From assembly GCA_965219935.1 (NCBI GenBank), contig CBDCOU010000003.1, positions 2,976,001 to 3,040,000 of the forward strand: DNA of 64,000 nucleotides, given 5' to 3'. The translations under genes and the position numbers were made by a program. Below the pieces are notes generated by a model. That model had not been told where the DNA came from and made no database searches. It saw nothing but the letters and a program-made list of their open reading frames with translations. The stretch comes from Bin34 sp965219935 (GTDB lineage Bacteria > Chloroflexota > Anaerolineae > Caldilineales > Caldilineaceae). This document shows positions 19,729 to 29,054 of the stretch, piece after piece. Every line of letters begins with the position of its first letter. Position 1 is the stretch's first letter.

Positions 19729-20655
19729 ATGCGCGCGCTTGTAACCGGCGGTGCCGGGTTCCTTGGACTGCATCTCACGAACCGTCTGCACGCCCTGGGC
19801 TGGCCGGTTCGCGTGCTTGACGACCTGAGCAACGGCCAGCCGGAGTTCCTGGACCGGGGCATCCCGCTCCAGAAAGGGGATGTCAACGACCTGCCTCTCC
19901 TCTGGCGGTTGCTGAAAAACGTTGATGTCGTATTCCACCTCGCCGCGCTGGCCAACGTGCCGGAATCCGTCCACTACCCCCGGGCCTACAACACGGTCAA
20001 CACCGGCGGCACCGTCGCCCTGCTCGAGGCCTGCCGGGATGTGGGGGTCGGCCGCGTGATCCTGGCCAGCAGCGCCACCGTCTACGGTGCCCAGTCCAGG
20101 CAACCCGTATCCGAGGACGCACCGCTGAAGCCCGGCGTGCCCTACGCAGTCTCCAAGGTCGCGGCGGAGAACTACCTGTTCAGCATTGCCGGGCTCAACG
20201 GCTTCGAAGCCGTCGCGCTGCGCATCTTCAACACCTACGGTCCCTGGCAGCCCGTGCCCCATGCCCACGCCCCGGTCATCCCCCGGTTCATGCACGATAC
20301 CCTCAACCGCCGTTCGGTCGTCATCTTCGGCGACGGCCACCAGACCCGCGACTTCATCTACATCGACGACGTGGTGCGCGCCTTGGTCCTGGCCGCGGAA
20401 AAGCCGGGGATTCACGGGCATGTCCTGAACATCGGCAGCGGCTGCGAAACCACCATCAATGAACTGGTGGGCCTGATTGGCCAAACCGTTGGTCGCAAGC
20501 CCCATGTCCTCCACAACCAGGACACCACCCCCGGTGTGAGCCGGCTGGTAGCGGACATGTCCAAGGCACGCCGCGTGCTGGACTTCAAGCCTCGGGTCCC
20601 ACTCAAGGACGGACTGCAGCGGTTCCATGAACTGGAGCCGGCGTTTCAAGGCTGA
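19729..20655 (+). CDS. NAD-dependent sugar epimerase (UDP-glucose 4-epimerase-like)
   Basis: An extended SDR of about 308 residues. Starts MRALVTGGAGFLGLHLTNRL; a GTG two codons earlier (19723) is an alternative. Catalytic ASSATVYG and YAVSKVAAENY (Tyr-x3-Lys) are present, as are NTYGPWQP and the late RDFIYIDDVVRAL. Such enzymes interconvert UDP-sugars at C4 or modify them for surface glycans. Its stop lies inside the start of the mltG frame, so the two genes overlap by 29 bases and are likely coupled. Exact substrate not determinable. Confidence 0.9.
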   Translation: MRALVTGGAGFLGLHLTNRLHALGWPVRVLDDLSNGQPEFLDRGIPLQKGDVNDLPLLWRLLKNVDVVFHLAALANVPESVHYPRAYNTVNTGGTVALLEACRDVGVGRVILASSATVYGAQSRQPVSEDAPLKPGVPYAVSKVAAENYLFSIAGLNGFEAVALRIFNTYGPWQPVPHAHAPVIPRFMHDTLNRRSVVIFGDGHQTRDFIYIDDVVRALVLAAEKPGIHGHVLNIGSGCETTINELVGLIGQTVGRKPHVLHNQDTTPGVSRLVADMSKARRVLDFKPRVPLKDGLQRFHELEPAFQG

Positions 20656-21793
20656 GGCCGCCAAACCCGGTGCCGGACGCGCCCCGGTGCAGGCCGCGGT
20701 GTGCCGCGTCCACACTGGCACAGCCCTGCCAGCGTGGACGGTGCTGTGCCTGGCGGTATGTCTGGCGGGTTGTAGCCGCATGGCGTCGGAGCGGTACCTG
20801 AACGACCACAGCCTGGAACTCAACACGCCGGCAACCGCAGTCCAGTCCTGGCAACCGTTCACCGTCCACCCGGGCAGCCATGCCGGCATCATTGCCGACG
20901 ACCTGGTCGCAGCCGGTTTGATCAACGACGCCCGGCTGTTCATGGCCTGGGTGGACGCACACGGCCTCGATACATCCCTGCAGGCCGGCGAGTACCGGCT
21001 CTGCCCCTGCCTGACCATCCCACAGCTGGCCGCAAGGCTGCAGAGCGGCCAGCTACCGATCCTCGTCGTGACCGTGCGCGAAGGTGTGCGCCGCGAACAA
21101 ACGGCGGAACTGCTGGAGACATTGCGGCCGGGCACCGGCGCGGACTACCTGCGCCTGACCGGTACCGCGGATGCCTTGGACACCTGGCGTCGCGTGTTTC
21201 CATTCCTGCCGACCACACCCGAAACCGCCTCACTGGAAGGCTACCTGTTTCCGGACACCTACCACATACCCGACACGGACGAGGCGGCCGCGGATCTGAT
21301 CCGGCTGCAGCTGTCCCGGTTTGGCAGTGTGGTCGTGCCGGAATGGGAAAAGGCCCGGTCCGAACAGGCAACCGCACTGTCCCTCCTGGAACTGGTAACC
21401 CTGGCCAGCATTGTGGAAAGGGAAGCGGTCAGCCCTGCGGAACTCGCCACGATTGCCGGCGTGGTCCACAACCGGCTGGGCAGCGACATGCCGCTGGAAA
21501 TGGATGCGACCGTCCTCTACGGGTTGGGACCTCCCGCTCCCGGGGAAACCTGGTGGGGCCGCGTCCTGACGCGTGCGGACCTCAGACAAGAAAGCCCGTT
21601 CAACACCTATCTCTTTGCAGGCCTGCCCCCGGCCCCCATTGCCAATCCCGGCTGGCGGTCCCTGGCAGCCAGCCTGCAGCCCGAAAGCCACAACTTCCTC
21701 TTCTTCGTGGCCGATCGGGATCGACCCGGACACCACCGATTCGCCGAGACCTACGCTGAACACCTGGCGAACGTGAAAGACTACTGGCGCTGA
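20627..21793 (+). CDS. mltG: MltG/YceG-family endolytic murein transglycosylase
   Basis: A 388-residue protein with a lipoprotein-like signal segment (CLAVCLAGC, about residues 40-50), a LysM-like subdomain (WQPFTVHPGSHAGIIADDLVAAG) and the catalytic YceG domain with GYLFPDTYHIP and LASIVEREAV, whose Glu is the catalytic acid of MltG. Then GVVHNRLG and MEMDATVLYGLG-like segments as in the family (here EMDATVLYGLG). The enzyme cuts newly made glycan strands and sets their length at the cell membrane. It overlaps the epimerase gene by 29 bases; a later start is possible because the first 30 residues are basic and unlike others. Confidence 0.9.
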   Translation: MNWSRRFKAEAAKPGAGRAPVQAAVCRVHTGTALPAWTVLCLAVCLAGCSRMASERYLNDHSLELNTPATAVQSWQPFTVHPGSHAGIIADDLVAAGLINDARLFMAWVDAHGLDTSLQAGEYRLCPCLTIPQLAARLQSGQLPILVVTVREGVRREQTAELLETLRPGTGADYLRLTGTADALDTWRRVFPFLPTTPETASLEGYLFPDTYHIPDTDEAAADLIRLQLSRFGSVVVPEWEKARSEQATALSLLELVTLASIVEREAVSPAELATIAGVVHNRLGSDMPLEMDATVLYGLGPPAPGETWWGRVLTRADLRQESPFNTYLFAGLPPAPIANPGWRSLAASLQPESHNFLFFVADRDRPGHHRFAETYAEHLANVKDYWR

Positions 21794-21851
21794 CGCTGAG
21801 CCAACGGCTCGCTTGACTCCGCAGCATCCCGATTCTTAGAATCGCCAGGAT

Positions 21852-21935
21852 GGGAAGGTGGCGAAACGGCAGACGCGGCGGACTTAAAATCCGCTGAGGT
21901 AACTCCTCGTGTGGGTTCGAATCCCACCCTTCCTA
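21852..21935 (+). tRNA. tRNA-Leu (anticodon UAA)
   Basis: Folds by eye into a class II tRNA: acceptor GGGAAGG/CCTTCCT (first pair G-U), D arm, anticodon stem GCGGA/TCCGC with loop CTTAAAA (anticodon TAA at 21885-21887), a long variable arm (TGAGG...CCTC) and the T arm GTGGG-TTCGAAT-CCCAC. Discriminator A at 21935; CCA is not encoded. The gene is 84 bases long. Confidence 0.95.
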
Positions 21936-22014
21936 CCTACAGCAAAACATACAAACTGCCGCAACCCAAAGCCCTTTCGCGGCACTCGATCGGTTGAGAT
22001 CGCGCCGGTTTTGG

Positions 22015-22040
22015 TGCACAATATGGCTATGTTGCACAAT
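22015..22040. promoter_or_regulatory. Direct repeat TGCACAAT upstream of amt
   Basis: TGCACAAT occurs at 22015-22022 and again at 22033-22040, 18 bases apart start to start, some 60 bases before the ammonium transporter start. A repeat of this kind could bind a nitrogen regulator. It does not fit the sigma-54 -24/-12 spacing. Confidence 0.35.
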
Positions 22041-22098
22041 TTCAGATGGGCGGACCTGCTTCTTGGGGCCCGCATCACACGCTGAAGGACTTCCAATC

Positions 22099-23304
22099 AT
22101 GGATGGCGCGAACACTACTTTCGTCCTGATTTCCACGGCCATGGTCATGCTCATGATCCCGGGCCTGGGTCTTTTCTATGCCGGCCTGGTGCGCGCCAAG
22201 AGCGCCCTGTCCACGGTCATGCAGTGCTTCATCTGCATGGGGGTCGTGGGGGTGGTCTGGGTCCTGTGGGGCTACACGCTCGCCTTCGGCGAAAGCATCG
22301 GCGGCTTCATTGGCGGCTTCAACCACTTTGCCCTCCAGGGCGTGGCCCTCGAAGGTGCGGACGGTGAGTTGTCGCCGATGCTCTTCATGCTGTTCCAAGG
22401 CATGTTCGCCGCCATCACGCCGGCCCTGCTGGCGGGTGCCTTCGCGGAACGCATCAAGTTCAGTGCCTTCCTCGTCTTCGTCGTGCTTTGGTCCTCGCTC
22501 GTCTACTCCCCCGTGGCCCACTGGGTCTGGGGTGGTGGCTGGCTGGGCGCGCTGGGCGCCCTGGACTTCGCCGGTGGCAACGTCGTGCACATGACCTCCG
22601 GCGTGGGCGCGCTGGCGGCAGCCTTAATCATCGGCCGTCGCATGGGCTTCTCCCGGGAACCGATGGAACCCCACAGCATCATGCTGGTCCTGCTGGGCAC
22701 CGGCCTGCTCTGGTTCGGCTGGTTCGGCTTCAACGGCGGCAGCGCCCTCGCGGCCGACGGCATCGCCGTCAACGCCTTTGTCACTACCAACACGGCCGCA
22801 GCCGCCGGCGCCCTAACCTGGATGCTGATCACCTGGCGGTTTGGCGGCGGCAAGCCCTCGGCCATTGGTGCGGCCTCGGGTGCCGTGGCCGGCCTGGTGG
22901 CCATCACCCCCGGCGCCGGCTTCGTGGAACCCATGCCGGCGCTTCTGATCGGTATCGTCGCCGCCATCGTCTCCTACGCCGCCATCGAATTCCGCATCCG
23001 GCGGCAGTTGGATGATTCGCTGGACGTCTGGGGCATCCACGGCATGTCCGGTACCTGGGGCGCCCTGGCAGTGGGCCTGTTCGCCTCGACCGCCCTCTCC
23101 GACGGCGGGGTCTTCACCGGGAACGCCAACCAGTTCGTAAGCCAGCTCATTGCCACCGTGGCGACCTGGGCCTATGCTTTCATCGTGACCTGGATTCTGT
23201 TCAAGCTCGTCGACGTGGTCATGAAGGTGCGCGTTTCAGAAGCGGACGAGGCCATCGGGCTCGATGCGTCGCAGCATGGTGAACAGGAAGGCGGCGCTGT
23301 GTAA
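22099..23304 (+). CDS. amt: Ammonium transporter
   Basis: A 401-residue membrane protein with eleven hydrophobic helices. It opens with a periplasmic start followed by STAMVMLMIPGLGLFYAGLVR, the conserved first helix, and has the GAFAERIKFSAF signature, VHMTSGVGALAAAL (pore His), WFGWFGFNGGSAL and WGIHGMSGTWGALA (second pore His). GAAGGA stands nine bases before the ATG at 22099, deciding this start over the one at 21994. Transports ammonia/ammonium across the inner membrane. The PII gene follows 57 bases later, the classic amt-glnK arrangement, in which PII blocks the channel when nitrogen is plentiful. Confidence 0.97.
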   Translation: MDGANTTFVLISTAMVMLMIPGLGLFYAGLVRAKSALSTVMQCFICMGVVGVVWVLWGYTLAFGESIGGFIGGFNHFALQGVALEGADGELSPMLFMLFQGMFAAITPALLAGAFAERIKFSAFLVFVVLWSSLVYSPVAHWVWGGGWLGALGALDFAGGNVVHMTSGVGALAAALIIGRRMGFSREPMEPHSIMLVLLGTGLLWFGWFGFNGGSALAADGIAVNAFVTTNTAAAAGALTWMLITWRFGGGKPSAIGAASGAVAGLVAITPGAGFVEPMPALLIGIVAAIVSYAAIEFRIRRQLDDSLDVWGIHGMSGTWGALAVGLFASTALSDGGVFTGNANQFVSQLIATVATWAYAFIVTWILFKLVDVVMKVRVSEADEAIGLDASQHGEQEGGAV

Positions 23305-23361
23305 TGATTGGGGGTATCCGGACAATTCCCGGCTGACGCCATCCAACCAACGGGGAATCGC

Positions 23362-23703
23362 ATGAAAAAAATCGAAGCCATCATCCGGCCGGAAAAGCTG
23401 ATCGCCGTCAAGGACGCATTGTCCGAAGCCGGGATCAAGGGCCTGACCGTATCGCAGGTAACCGGACGCGGCCAGCAGCGGACCATGGTGCACAGCGGGC
23501 GCGCCGGCAGGGGCGTCGCCTCGGACATGCTGCAGCGGGTCAAGATCGAGATCTTTGTACGGTCCGAGGACACCGATACCGCCGTGGACGCCATCATGGC
23601 ATCGGCCCGCACCGGCCAGGTCGGGGACGGCAAGATTTTCGTCCTGCCCACCGAACGATCCGTGCGCATCCGCACCGCCGAGGAAAACGAACAGGCCATC
23701 TGA
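23362..23703 (+). CDS. glnB: PII nitrogen regulatory protein, atypical T-loop
   Basis: A 113-residue PII protein starting MKKIEAIIRPEKLIAVKDAL, with the C-terminal signature TGQVGDGKIFVLP and RIRTAEENEQAI. The family's T-loop (residues 37-55) normally holds Tyr51, the uridylylation site. Here that loop reads RTMVHSGRAGRGVASDM, with no Tyr, one residue longer, and with a Gly/Arg-rich turn. The ATP/2-oxoglutarate core is intact. It follows amt, so it probably controls that channel (GlnK-like role), but not by tyrosine modification. The start was set by similarity. Confidence 0.92.
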   Translation: MKKIEAIIRPEKLIAVKDALSEAGIKGLTVSQVTGRGQQRTMVHSGRAGRGVASDMLQRVKIEIFVRSEDTDTAVDAIMASARTGQVGDGKIFVLPTERSVRIRTAEENEQAI

Positions 23704-23771
23704 CTCCTCCCAGCGGCCCGACGATCGGACCGCCGTCCTGCCAGCCGTACCGGGTTGCAGGGCAATCGCAA

Positions 23772-24755
23772 GATGTGCGAGGCCCGGCGCATTCTCCATG
23801 TAGGCGAGATTGCGTCCGGCCTTGCGGCATCGGATGGCCATGCCGGTCTGGGTGGTGGTTTCCCTCCGAAGCAGGTTGAGTGCCATCTTCCGGTGCGCCC
23901 TCATTGTTGCCCACAGGTGCCGGGCCCCTAGGGGAGAATAGCCGGGATGAAATAGCGGGTAGCGACACCGACTTGGCTTCCCACCCGTCGTTCCGTCTCC
24001 ACCAGCAAAAGGTTGTGCAGGTCGGGCCGGTGCCCCTGCGGGTCCACATACTGCCGGTATTCCGGGTCGCCCAGAACCCAGCTCCGACGGATCTCGATGC
24101 ACCCGCGGCATCCGTGGGTGGCATGGGGACAACCTCCAAACCACACCTTGCGCGTTCCACGGTGAAAGTCACATCCGGTGCAGCCGCAGTGTCGACTGGC
24201 GGTCCTTGACCATCAGCCCATAGTCGGACGGCTGTAACCGGATATGAACCAATGCCTTCCGACAACCGATGGCATCAGTGGTGCCGGTCGTACCGCCCAG
24301 GTCCGGCACCTTGGGGATGTCTGTGATTGCATTGGACTTGGCCGCTCCGGCCGTCTGCGCCAGCCGACTCTCACAGGCACAGACGCTCACCGTGTGCAAG
24401 GCCGACGGTCGCGTGCATGCCGGGCCGTCTTGCCGTCCAAGGCCACTGCCTGACCGGACAGCAGGCCGGGGCGGGATCTGCACCCGCTGCGCAAACCAGT
24501 CGCGGTGGTCCCGACCGAACTCCCCCGCTTCGACCAGGTGTCGATACCGCCGATGGGGCGGTCAGGGCCAAGAAGAGAATGGGCACAAGCGGGCGCCTGC
24601 GGAACATGAAGACTCCGGGAATCGGGTACGCCTGCCAGGCAGGGATGATGCCATGCGAGAGGCCATCGCGAAGCCCCATAGGGTCGACAGGGGATCCCGA
24701 TCCGGACAAGCCTCCCACAACGCAATTTTGCGACTGCCCTGCGGGTTGCCGACAT
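23772..24755 (-). pseudogene. Decayed ISAs1-family transposase
   Basis: Pieces of an ISAs1 transposase lie in different frames of the minus strand. In order: a start-like region near 24700; the middle with ALHTVSVCACESRLAQT, AKSNAITDIPKV and DAIGCRKALVHI (24185-24440), matching the DDE core; then RRSWVLGDPEYRQYVDPQG and LLLVETERRVGSQVGVATRY (23940-24080); and the end MALNLLRRETTTQTG with RKAGRNLAYMENA (23800-23900). Frameshifts and lost residues make it inactive. It lies between glnB and the LysM transpeptidase gene. No clean terminal repeats were found. Confidence 0.75.
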
Positions 24756-24905
24756 GAACGGTCAAATTGGTATATCATTAAGGTCACAAAATCATCCTGG
24801 TAGGTTCTGTTGCAGGCCGGTGCCTCGGCACCGTCGTTGTTAACCTGCGCTCCACTCCCCTGCGACTGGCATTCGGAACCTGATGAACAGGTCGCGAGGG
24901 AGCTC

Positions 24906-26366
24906 ATGAAAGTCTGGTACAAATTGCGCCCGTTGGCCCGCTTGCTGGGCGCAGGCATCCTACTGCTGGCAGTGGCCGCGGCACCGGCGGCGGCCCTGAA
25001 CAAGGTCCACGTAGTCCAAAGAGGCGAGACGCTGTCGTCCATCGCCCGCCGCTACGATGTCCCCATCTCCGTCCTGGCCGCCCAGAACGGGATCGACAAC
25101 AGCGACTACATCTTTGTGGGGCAGCGGGTGGTGGTCCCCGCCTCCGAGACCGCCCTGATCCCGTCCCTGGGCATCCACACGGTCCGTGTCGGCGACTCCC
25201 TGCCCGACATTGCCGCCCTCTACGGAGTTCCGCTGGAGAAGATCCTGTTCTTCAACGGGATGGACTCGCCGTCCGCACTTTGGGTCGGCCAGCCGGTCCT
25301 GGTACCGGTTCCCGCAACCCCCGGGCCACCGCCTTCGGCGGTCGCTCCGGCACCGATTGTGGTAGATCGCAACGCCACGTCGCACCAGGTGCGGCAAGGC
25401 GACACGCTCTATTCCATTTCGCGCGCCTACGGCGTGGACATCCAGACCCTGGCCACCCACAACCGCCTGCAGGACATCGGACGGCTGTTTGTGGGCCAGA
25501 CCCTGTCGCTGCCCAGAAACCCCCCAACGGCTCCGGCGGTCGGCACGTCCCAGTCCATGCCCCGGTCCTCCTCGGTCATCCACACGGTAACCCTGGGCGA
25601 TTCGCTGAACTCGATTGCGAACCGGTACAAGGTGACCGTCAGGGACCTCATGCTGCTCAACAGCCTGGACCACGCGTCCTTGATCTGGGTGGGACAAAAC
25701 CTGGCCTTGCCGCAGCGGGCCGACGGGTCCGAGCCGCTGATTGTGCCGGCTGCGGTGCCGGAGCCGGCCGCGGCTCCTGAGCCTCCCCTGCCTGTGGTCG
25801 AGCCGATCCCGGACCAGACAGGCCTGCCCCAGCTCCCGGCCAGCTTTGTCCACATCGTCAAGCGGGGCGAGACCCTGTCGGACATCGCCCAACGCTTCAA
25901 GGCTACCGCCCTTCAGGTGAGCGACTACAACGGCTTGTCATCGCGCGATCTGATCGTGCCCGGCCAGCGGCTGCTTATCCCGCGCCGGGCGGCACAGGCG
26001 CAGGGCTACATGGGCAAGCGCTGGGTCGAGATCGACCTGTCGTCCCAAACCCTGACCGCCTGGGACGACGAGGACCTTTTCATGCATGTGAAGATCAGCA
26101 GCGGCCTCGTGCAGTACCCGACCCCGGTTGGCCACTACAACATATGGCACATGAACGAAAGCCAGACCATGAGCGGCCCGGGATACAGCCTGCCCAACGT
26201 GAAATTCAACATGTACTTCTACAGCGGCTACGCCATGCACGGGGCCTACTGGCACAACAAATTCGGCCAGCCGATGTCGCACGGCTGTGTCAACATGACG
26301 GAAGCAGACGCGGAACGGCTCTATCGGTTCGTCGATCTGGGCACCGAGGTTTGGGTCCACGGCTGA
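24906..26366 (+). CDS. L,D-transpeptidase (YkuD) with five LysM domains
   Basis: A 486-residue secreted protein. Signal peptide (residues 1-30), then five LysM repeats each starting HxVxxGxxLxxIA and ending GQxxxxP, at about residues 35, 85, 160, 220 and 315, joined by Pro-rich linkers, and a C-terminal YkuD domain. The catalytic signature HGAYWHNKFGQPMSHGCVN is complete, with the Cys nucleophile near residue 463. It should form 3-3 cross-links or attach proteins in peptidoglycan, held there by the LysM domains. GAGGGAG stands five bases before the ATG at 24906, settling the start. A hairpin (26418-26450) follows. Confidence 0.93.
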   Translation: MKVWYKLRPLARLLGAGILLLAVAAAPAAALNKVHVVQRGETLSSIARRYDVPISVLAAQNGIDNSDYIFVGQRVVVPASETALIPSLGIHTVRVGDSLPDIAALYGVPLEKILFFNGMDSPSALWVGQPVLVPVPATPGPPPSAVAPAPIVVDRNATSHQVRQGDTLYSISRAYGVDIQTLATHNRLQDIGRLFVGQTLSLPRNPPTAPAVGTSQSMPRSSSVIHTVTLGDSLNSIANRYKVTVRDLMLLNSLDHASLIWVGQNLALPQRADGSEPLIVPAAVPEPAAAPEPPLPVVEPIPDQTGLPQLPASFVHIVKRGETLSDIAQRFKATALQVSDYNGLSSRDLIVPGQRLLIPRRAAQAQGYMGKRWVEIDLSSQTLTAWDDEDLFMHVKISSGLVQYPTPVGHYNIWHMNESQTMSGPGYSLPNVKFNMYFYSGYAMHGAYWHNKFGQPMSHGCVNMTEADAERLYRFVDLGTEVWVHG

Positions 26367-26417
26367 TCATCCACAGAGCCCCGCGCCGTCAGCCGGGTCC
26401 GCAACCCAATCCAACCA

Positions 26418-26450
26418 GGCACCCCCTGTCCGGTGTGACAGTGGGGTGCC
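26418..26450 (+). terminator. Hairpin between L,D-transpeptidase and copA
   Basis: GGCACCCC-CTGTC pairs with GACAG-T-GGGGTGCC around a short loop and is followed by TTATACAAT. It sits 51 bases after the transpeptidase stop and 56 bases before the copA start, where a terminator is expected. The T-run is short. Confidence 0.5.
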
Positions 26451-26506
26451 TTATACAATAGGCGTCTGTTCAGGGCCGCGGCCGGTTCGCGGCCGTCTTC
26501 ATCTGA

Positions 26507-29032
26507 ATGCCCATGACTGCCGCCATTCAAACTTCGCCGCCATCCAACCAGGGTCTGACACAGACCAGCCTGCCGGTTGAAGGCATGCACTGCACCGGCT
26601 GCGCCCAATCCATACAAATGGGTTTGGGCACCGTGCCGGGCGTGGCCTCCGCGGCTGTCAGCTACGCCGCCGGCCAAGCCGAGGTGCAGTTCGACCCGCG
26701 GCAGGTTTCACTCGGTTCGCTGGCCGGCGCGGTTGCGGACCTGGGCTACACCGTCCCCCGATCGGAAACCGAACTCACCATTGGGGGCATGACCTGCACG
26801 GGCTGCGTCCAAGCCGTGCAGCAGGCATTGAACGGCACGGAAGGAGTGATCGAGGCCCGCGTCAGCCTGACTCCGCCCCTGGCCACGGTGACCTATCTAC
26901 CCCATGCCACCAATCCGGAGGCCCTGGCAACATCCGTGGACCGGGCCGGGTATGAAGCGGCCCAGCCTGAACCCGCGGGCGAACCGGCCGTAGCCACGGA
27001 AGACGGCGAACAGGCGGTAAAACCGGATCCGGAACTGCGCGGCCGGCGCCGTCGGCTAACCATTGCCATCGCCTGCAGCGCCGTCATCATGCTGCTCAAC
27101 ATGACGGCCATGTTCCTGCCCGATCTGCAGTGGATGTCGACCACCGCGCGGGAATGGACCGTGGCGGTCCTGGGCTCCATTGTCGTGCTGGCGATAGGCC
27201 GCGAATTCCATGTGCGGGCCGTCCAATCCCTGCTGAGGGGCTTTCCCGGCATGGACCTTCTGGTGTCCCTGGGATCCCTGGTGGCATGGGGCACCAGCCT
27301 GGCCACCTTGCTCCTGGACTTGGACCGGGCCCTGTTCCCCCTGTTCTTCGAATCGGCCGCCTTCATCATTACGTTCATCTATCTCGGGCGCTACCTGGAA
27401 GCCGGTGCGCGCCGCCAGACGGGCGAGGCCATCTCGGCCCTGATGACCCTGCAGCCGGCCAAGGCAATCGTCGAGCGCGGCGGCCGGCACCACGACGTGC
27501 CCCTGGCCGAACTGGCAGTCGGAGACACGGTCCTGGTGCGCGCCGGCGACACCATTCCCGTGGACGGCACGGTACTTGACGGGAGCAGTTCGGTGGACGA
27601 AGCCGTGCTCACCGGCGAGAGCCTGCCCGTGCCCAAGAATGCGGGCGATGCGGTCTGGAGCGGCACCGCCAACCTGGATGGCACCCTGCGTTTTCGGGCC
27701 GACGCGGTGGGTTCGGAGACGGCGGCCGCACGCATTGCCGACACGGTTCGCCAAGCCCTGATGAGCCAGGCTCCGGTCCAATCCCTGGCAGACCGCATCG
27801 CCCGCGTGTTTGTGCCCATCATCGTGGTCCTGGCCACGATCTGCGGACTGATTTGGGGTTTCTGGGGCGCCTCCCTGTACTACCCGAACCTGGCGCCGGC
27901 CTCCGTAAGCCTGATATTCGCGTCCGCGGTTCTGCTCATCTCGTGCCCGTGCGCCCTGGGCCTGGCCACGCCGACCGCCATGATTGCCGGCACATCCCTC
28001 GGGGCACGGCGCGGCATCCTGGTCAAGGATGCGGGTACCCTGCAGAGGCTGTCAACCATCGACACCGTATTGCTGGACAAGACCGGCACCGTGACCCAAG
28101 GCCGTCTGCAGCTGGAGAAACTGGCGCCGTCGCCACAGGCCACCCTGGACCCGGAACGGATTCTGTCGCTGGCCGCCGCCGTTCTGCAAGGCAGCGCCCA
28201 TCCCGTCGCCCGGGCGCTCGCCGCCGAGGCGGAGCGACGGGAACTGCCGGTACCGCAGGCGGCCGACTTCCGCAGCCTGACCGGGCTGGGCGTGGAAGGC
28301 ACGGTGGAAGGTGCCGCGGTTCTGATCGGCAGCCAGGCGCTCATGGACCAGCACGGGTTGTCCACCGCCGAGTTCGGGGATTTGCTGGCCTCGGCGGAGA
28401 CCGGCTCGGCCAGCATTTCCTTTGTTGCGGTCGAGGGTCGGGTGGAAGCCTTCGCCGTCGTTTCGGACTCGCTGCGCCGGGAGGCAGCCGACACGGTGGC
28501 CGCGCTCCGCGCGTCCGGCATGGAAATCCAGATGCTGTCGGGTGACAACGATCAAGCAGCCAACGCGGCTGCAGCCGCGTTGGGACTGGACCCGGACCGC
28601 GAAGTGCGCAGCCGCCTGCGGCCCGAGAACAAGTTGACTGTCGTGACCGCATTCCAGGAGGACGGCCACCGGGTGGCCATGGTGGGGGACGGGGTCAACG
28701 ACGCCCCCGCCCTGGCCCGGGCGGATGTCGGGCTGGCGGTGGCCGCGGGCCACAATCTGGCGTTGCAAACCGCGGACGTGGGCATCCTCAACAACCGGCT
28801 CAGCCGCATTCCGGAGGCAATCCGGCTTGGTCAGCGCACCATGCGGGTCGTGCGACAGAACCTGTTCTGGGCCTTCGCCTACAACGTGGCCGCCATTCCC
28901 CTGGCCGCGGGCGTATTCGTACCCTGGCTGGGCCTGAAACTGGAACCCCAGTTCGCCGCCGCCATCATGGCCGTGAGCAGCATCTTCGTTGTACGCAACA
29001 GCCTGCGCATCCGCGGGTTCAGCCTGCACTGA
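26507..29032 (+). CDS. copA: Copper-exporting P1B-type ATPase
   Basis: An 841-residue heavy-metal ATPase. Two N-terminal HMA domains carry GMHCTGC (near residue 26) and GMTCTGC (near 91). Then eight transmembrane helices with the actuator TGES (near 368), the ion-binding Cys-Pro-Cys in SCPCALGLATP (near 479), the phosphorylation motif DKTGT (near 524) and GDGVNDAPAL (near 727). All catalytic parts are intact. It exports Cu+ from the cytoplasm; together with the cytochrome and Ccm genes downstream it may load copper to the periplasmic side for oxidase assembly. A possible start four residues in changes nothing important. Confidence 0.96.
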   Translation: MPMTAAIQTSPPSNQGLTQTSLPVEGMHCTGCAQSIQMGLGTVPGVASAAVSYAAGQAEVQFDPRQVSLGSLAGAVADLGYTVPRSETELTIGGMTCTGCVQAVQQALNGTEGVIEARVSLTPPLATVTYLPHATNPEALATSVDRAGYEAAQPEPAGEPAVATEDGEQAVKPDPELRGRRRRLTIAIACSAVIMLLNMTAMFLPDLQWMSTTAREWTVAVLGSIVVLAIGREFHVRAVQSLLRGFPGMDLLVSLGSLVAWGTSLATLLLDLDRALFPLFFESAAFIITFIYLGRYLEAGARRQTGEAISALMTLQPAKAIVERGGRHHDVPLAELAVGDTVLVRAGDTIPVDGTVLDGSSSVDEAVLTGESLPVPKNAGDAVWSGTANLDGTLRFRADAVGSETAAARIADTVRQALMSQAPVQSLADRIARVFVPIIVVLATICGLIWGFWGASLYYPNLAPASVSLIFASAVLLISCPCALGLATPTAMIAGTSLGARRGILVKDAGTLQRLSTIDTVLLDKTGTVTQGRLQLEKLAPSPQATLDPERILSLAAAVLQGSAHPVARALAAEAERRELPVPQAADFRSLTGLGVEGTVEGAAVLIGSQALMDQHGLSTAEFGDLLASAETGSASISFVAVEGRVEAFAVVSDSLRREAADTVAALRASGMEIQMLSGDNDQAANAAAAALGLDPDREVRSRLRPENKLTVVTAFQEDGHRVAMVGDGVNDAPALARADVGLAVAAGHNLALQTADVGILNNRLSRIPEAIRLGQRTMRVVRQNLFWAFAYNVAAIPLAAGVFVPWLGLKLEPQFAAAIMAVSSIFVVRNSLRIRGFSLH

Positions 29033-29054
29033 ACCTTACAGTACGGCTTCTGTA

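Noticed and set aside
22025..22040. Possible sigma-54 promoter before amt (GG...GC)
   Set aside because: Only seven bases separate GG and GC instead of ten, so it does not fit the -24/-12 consensus.
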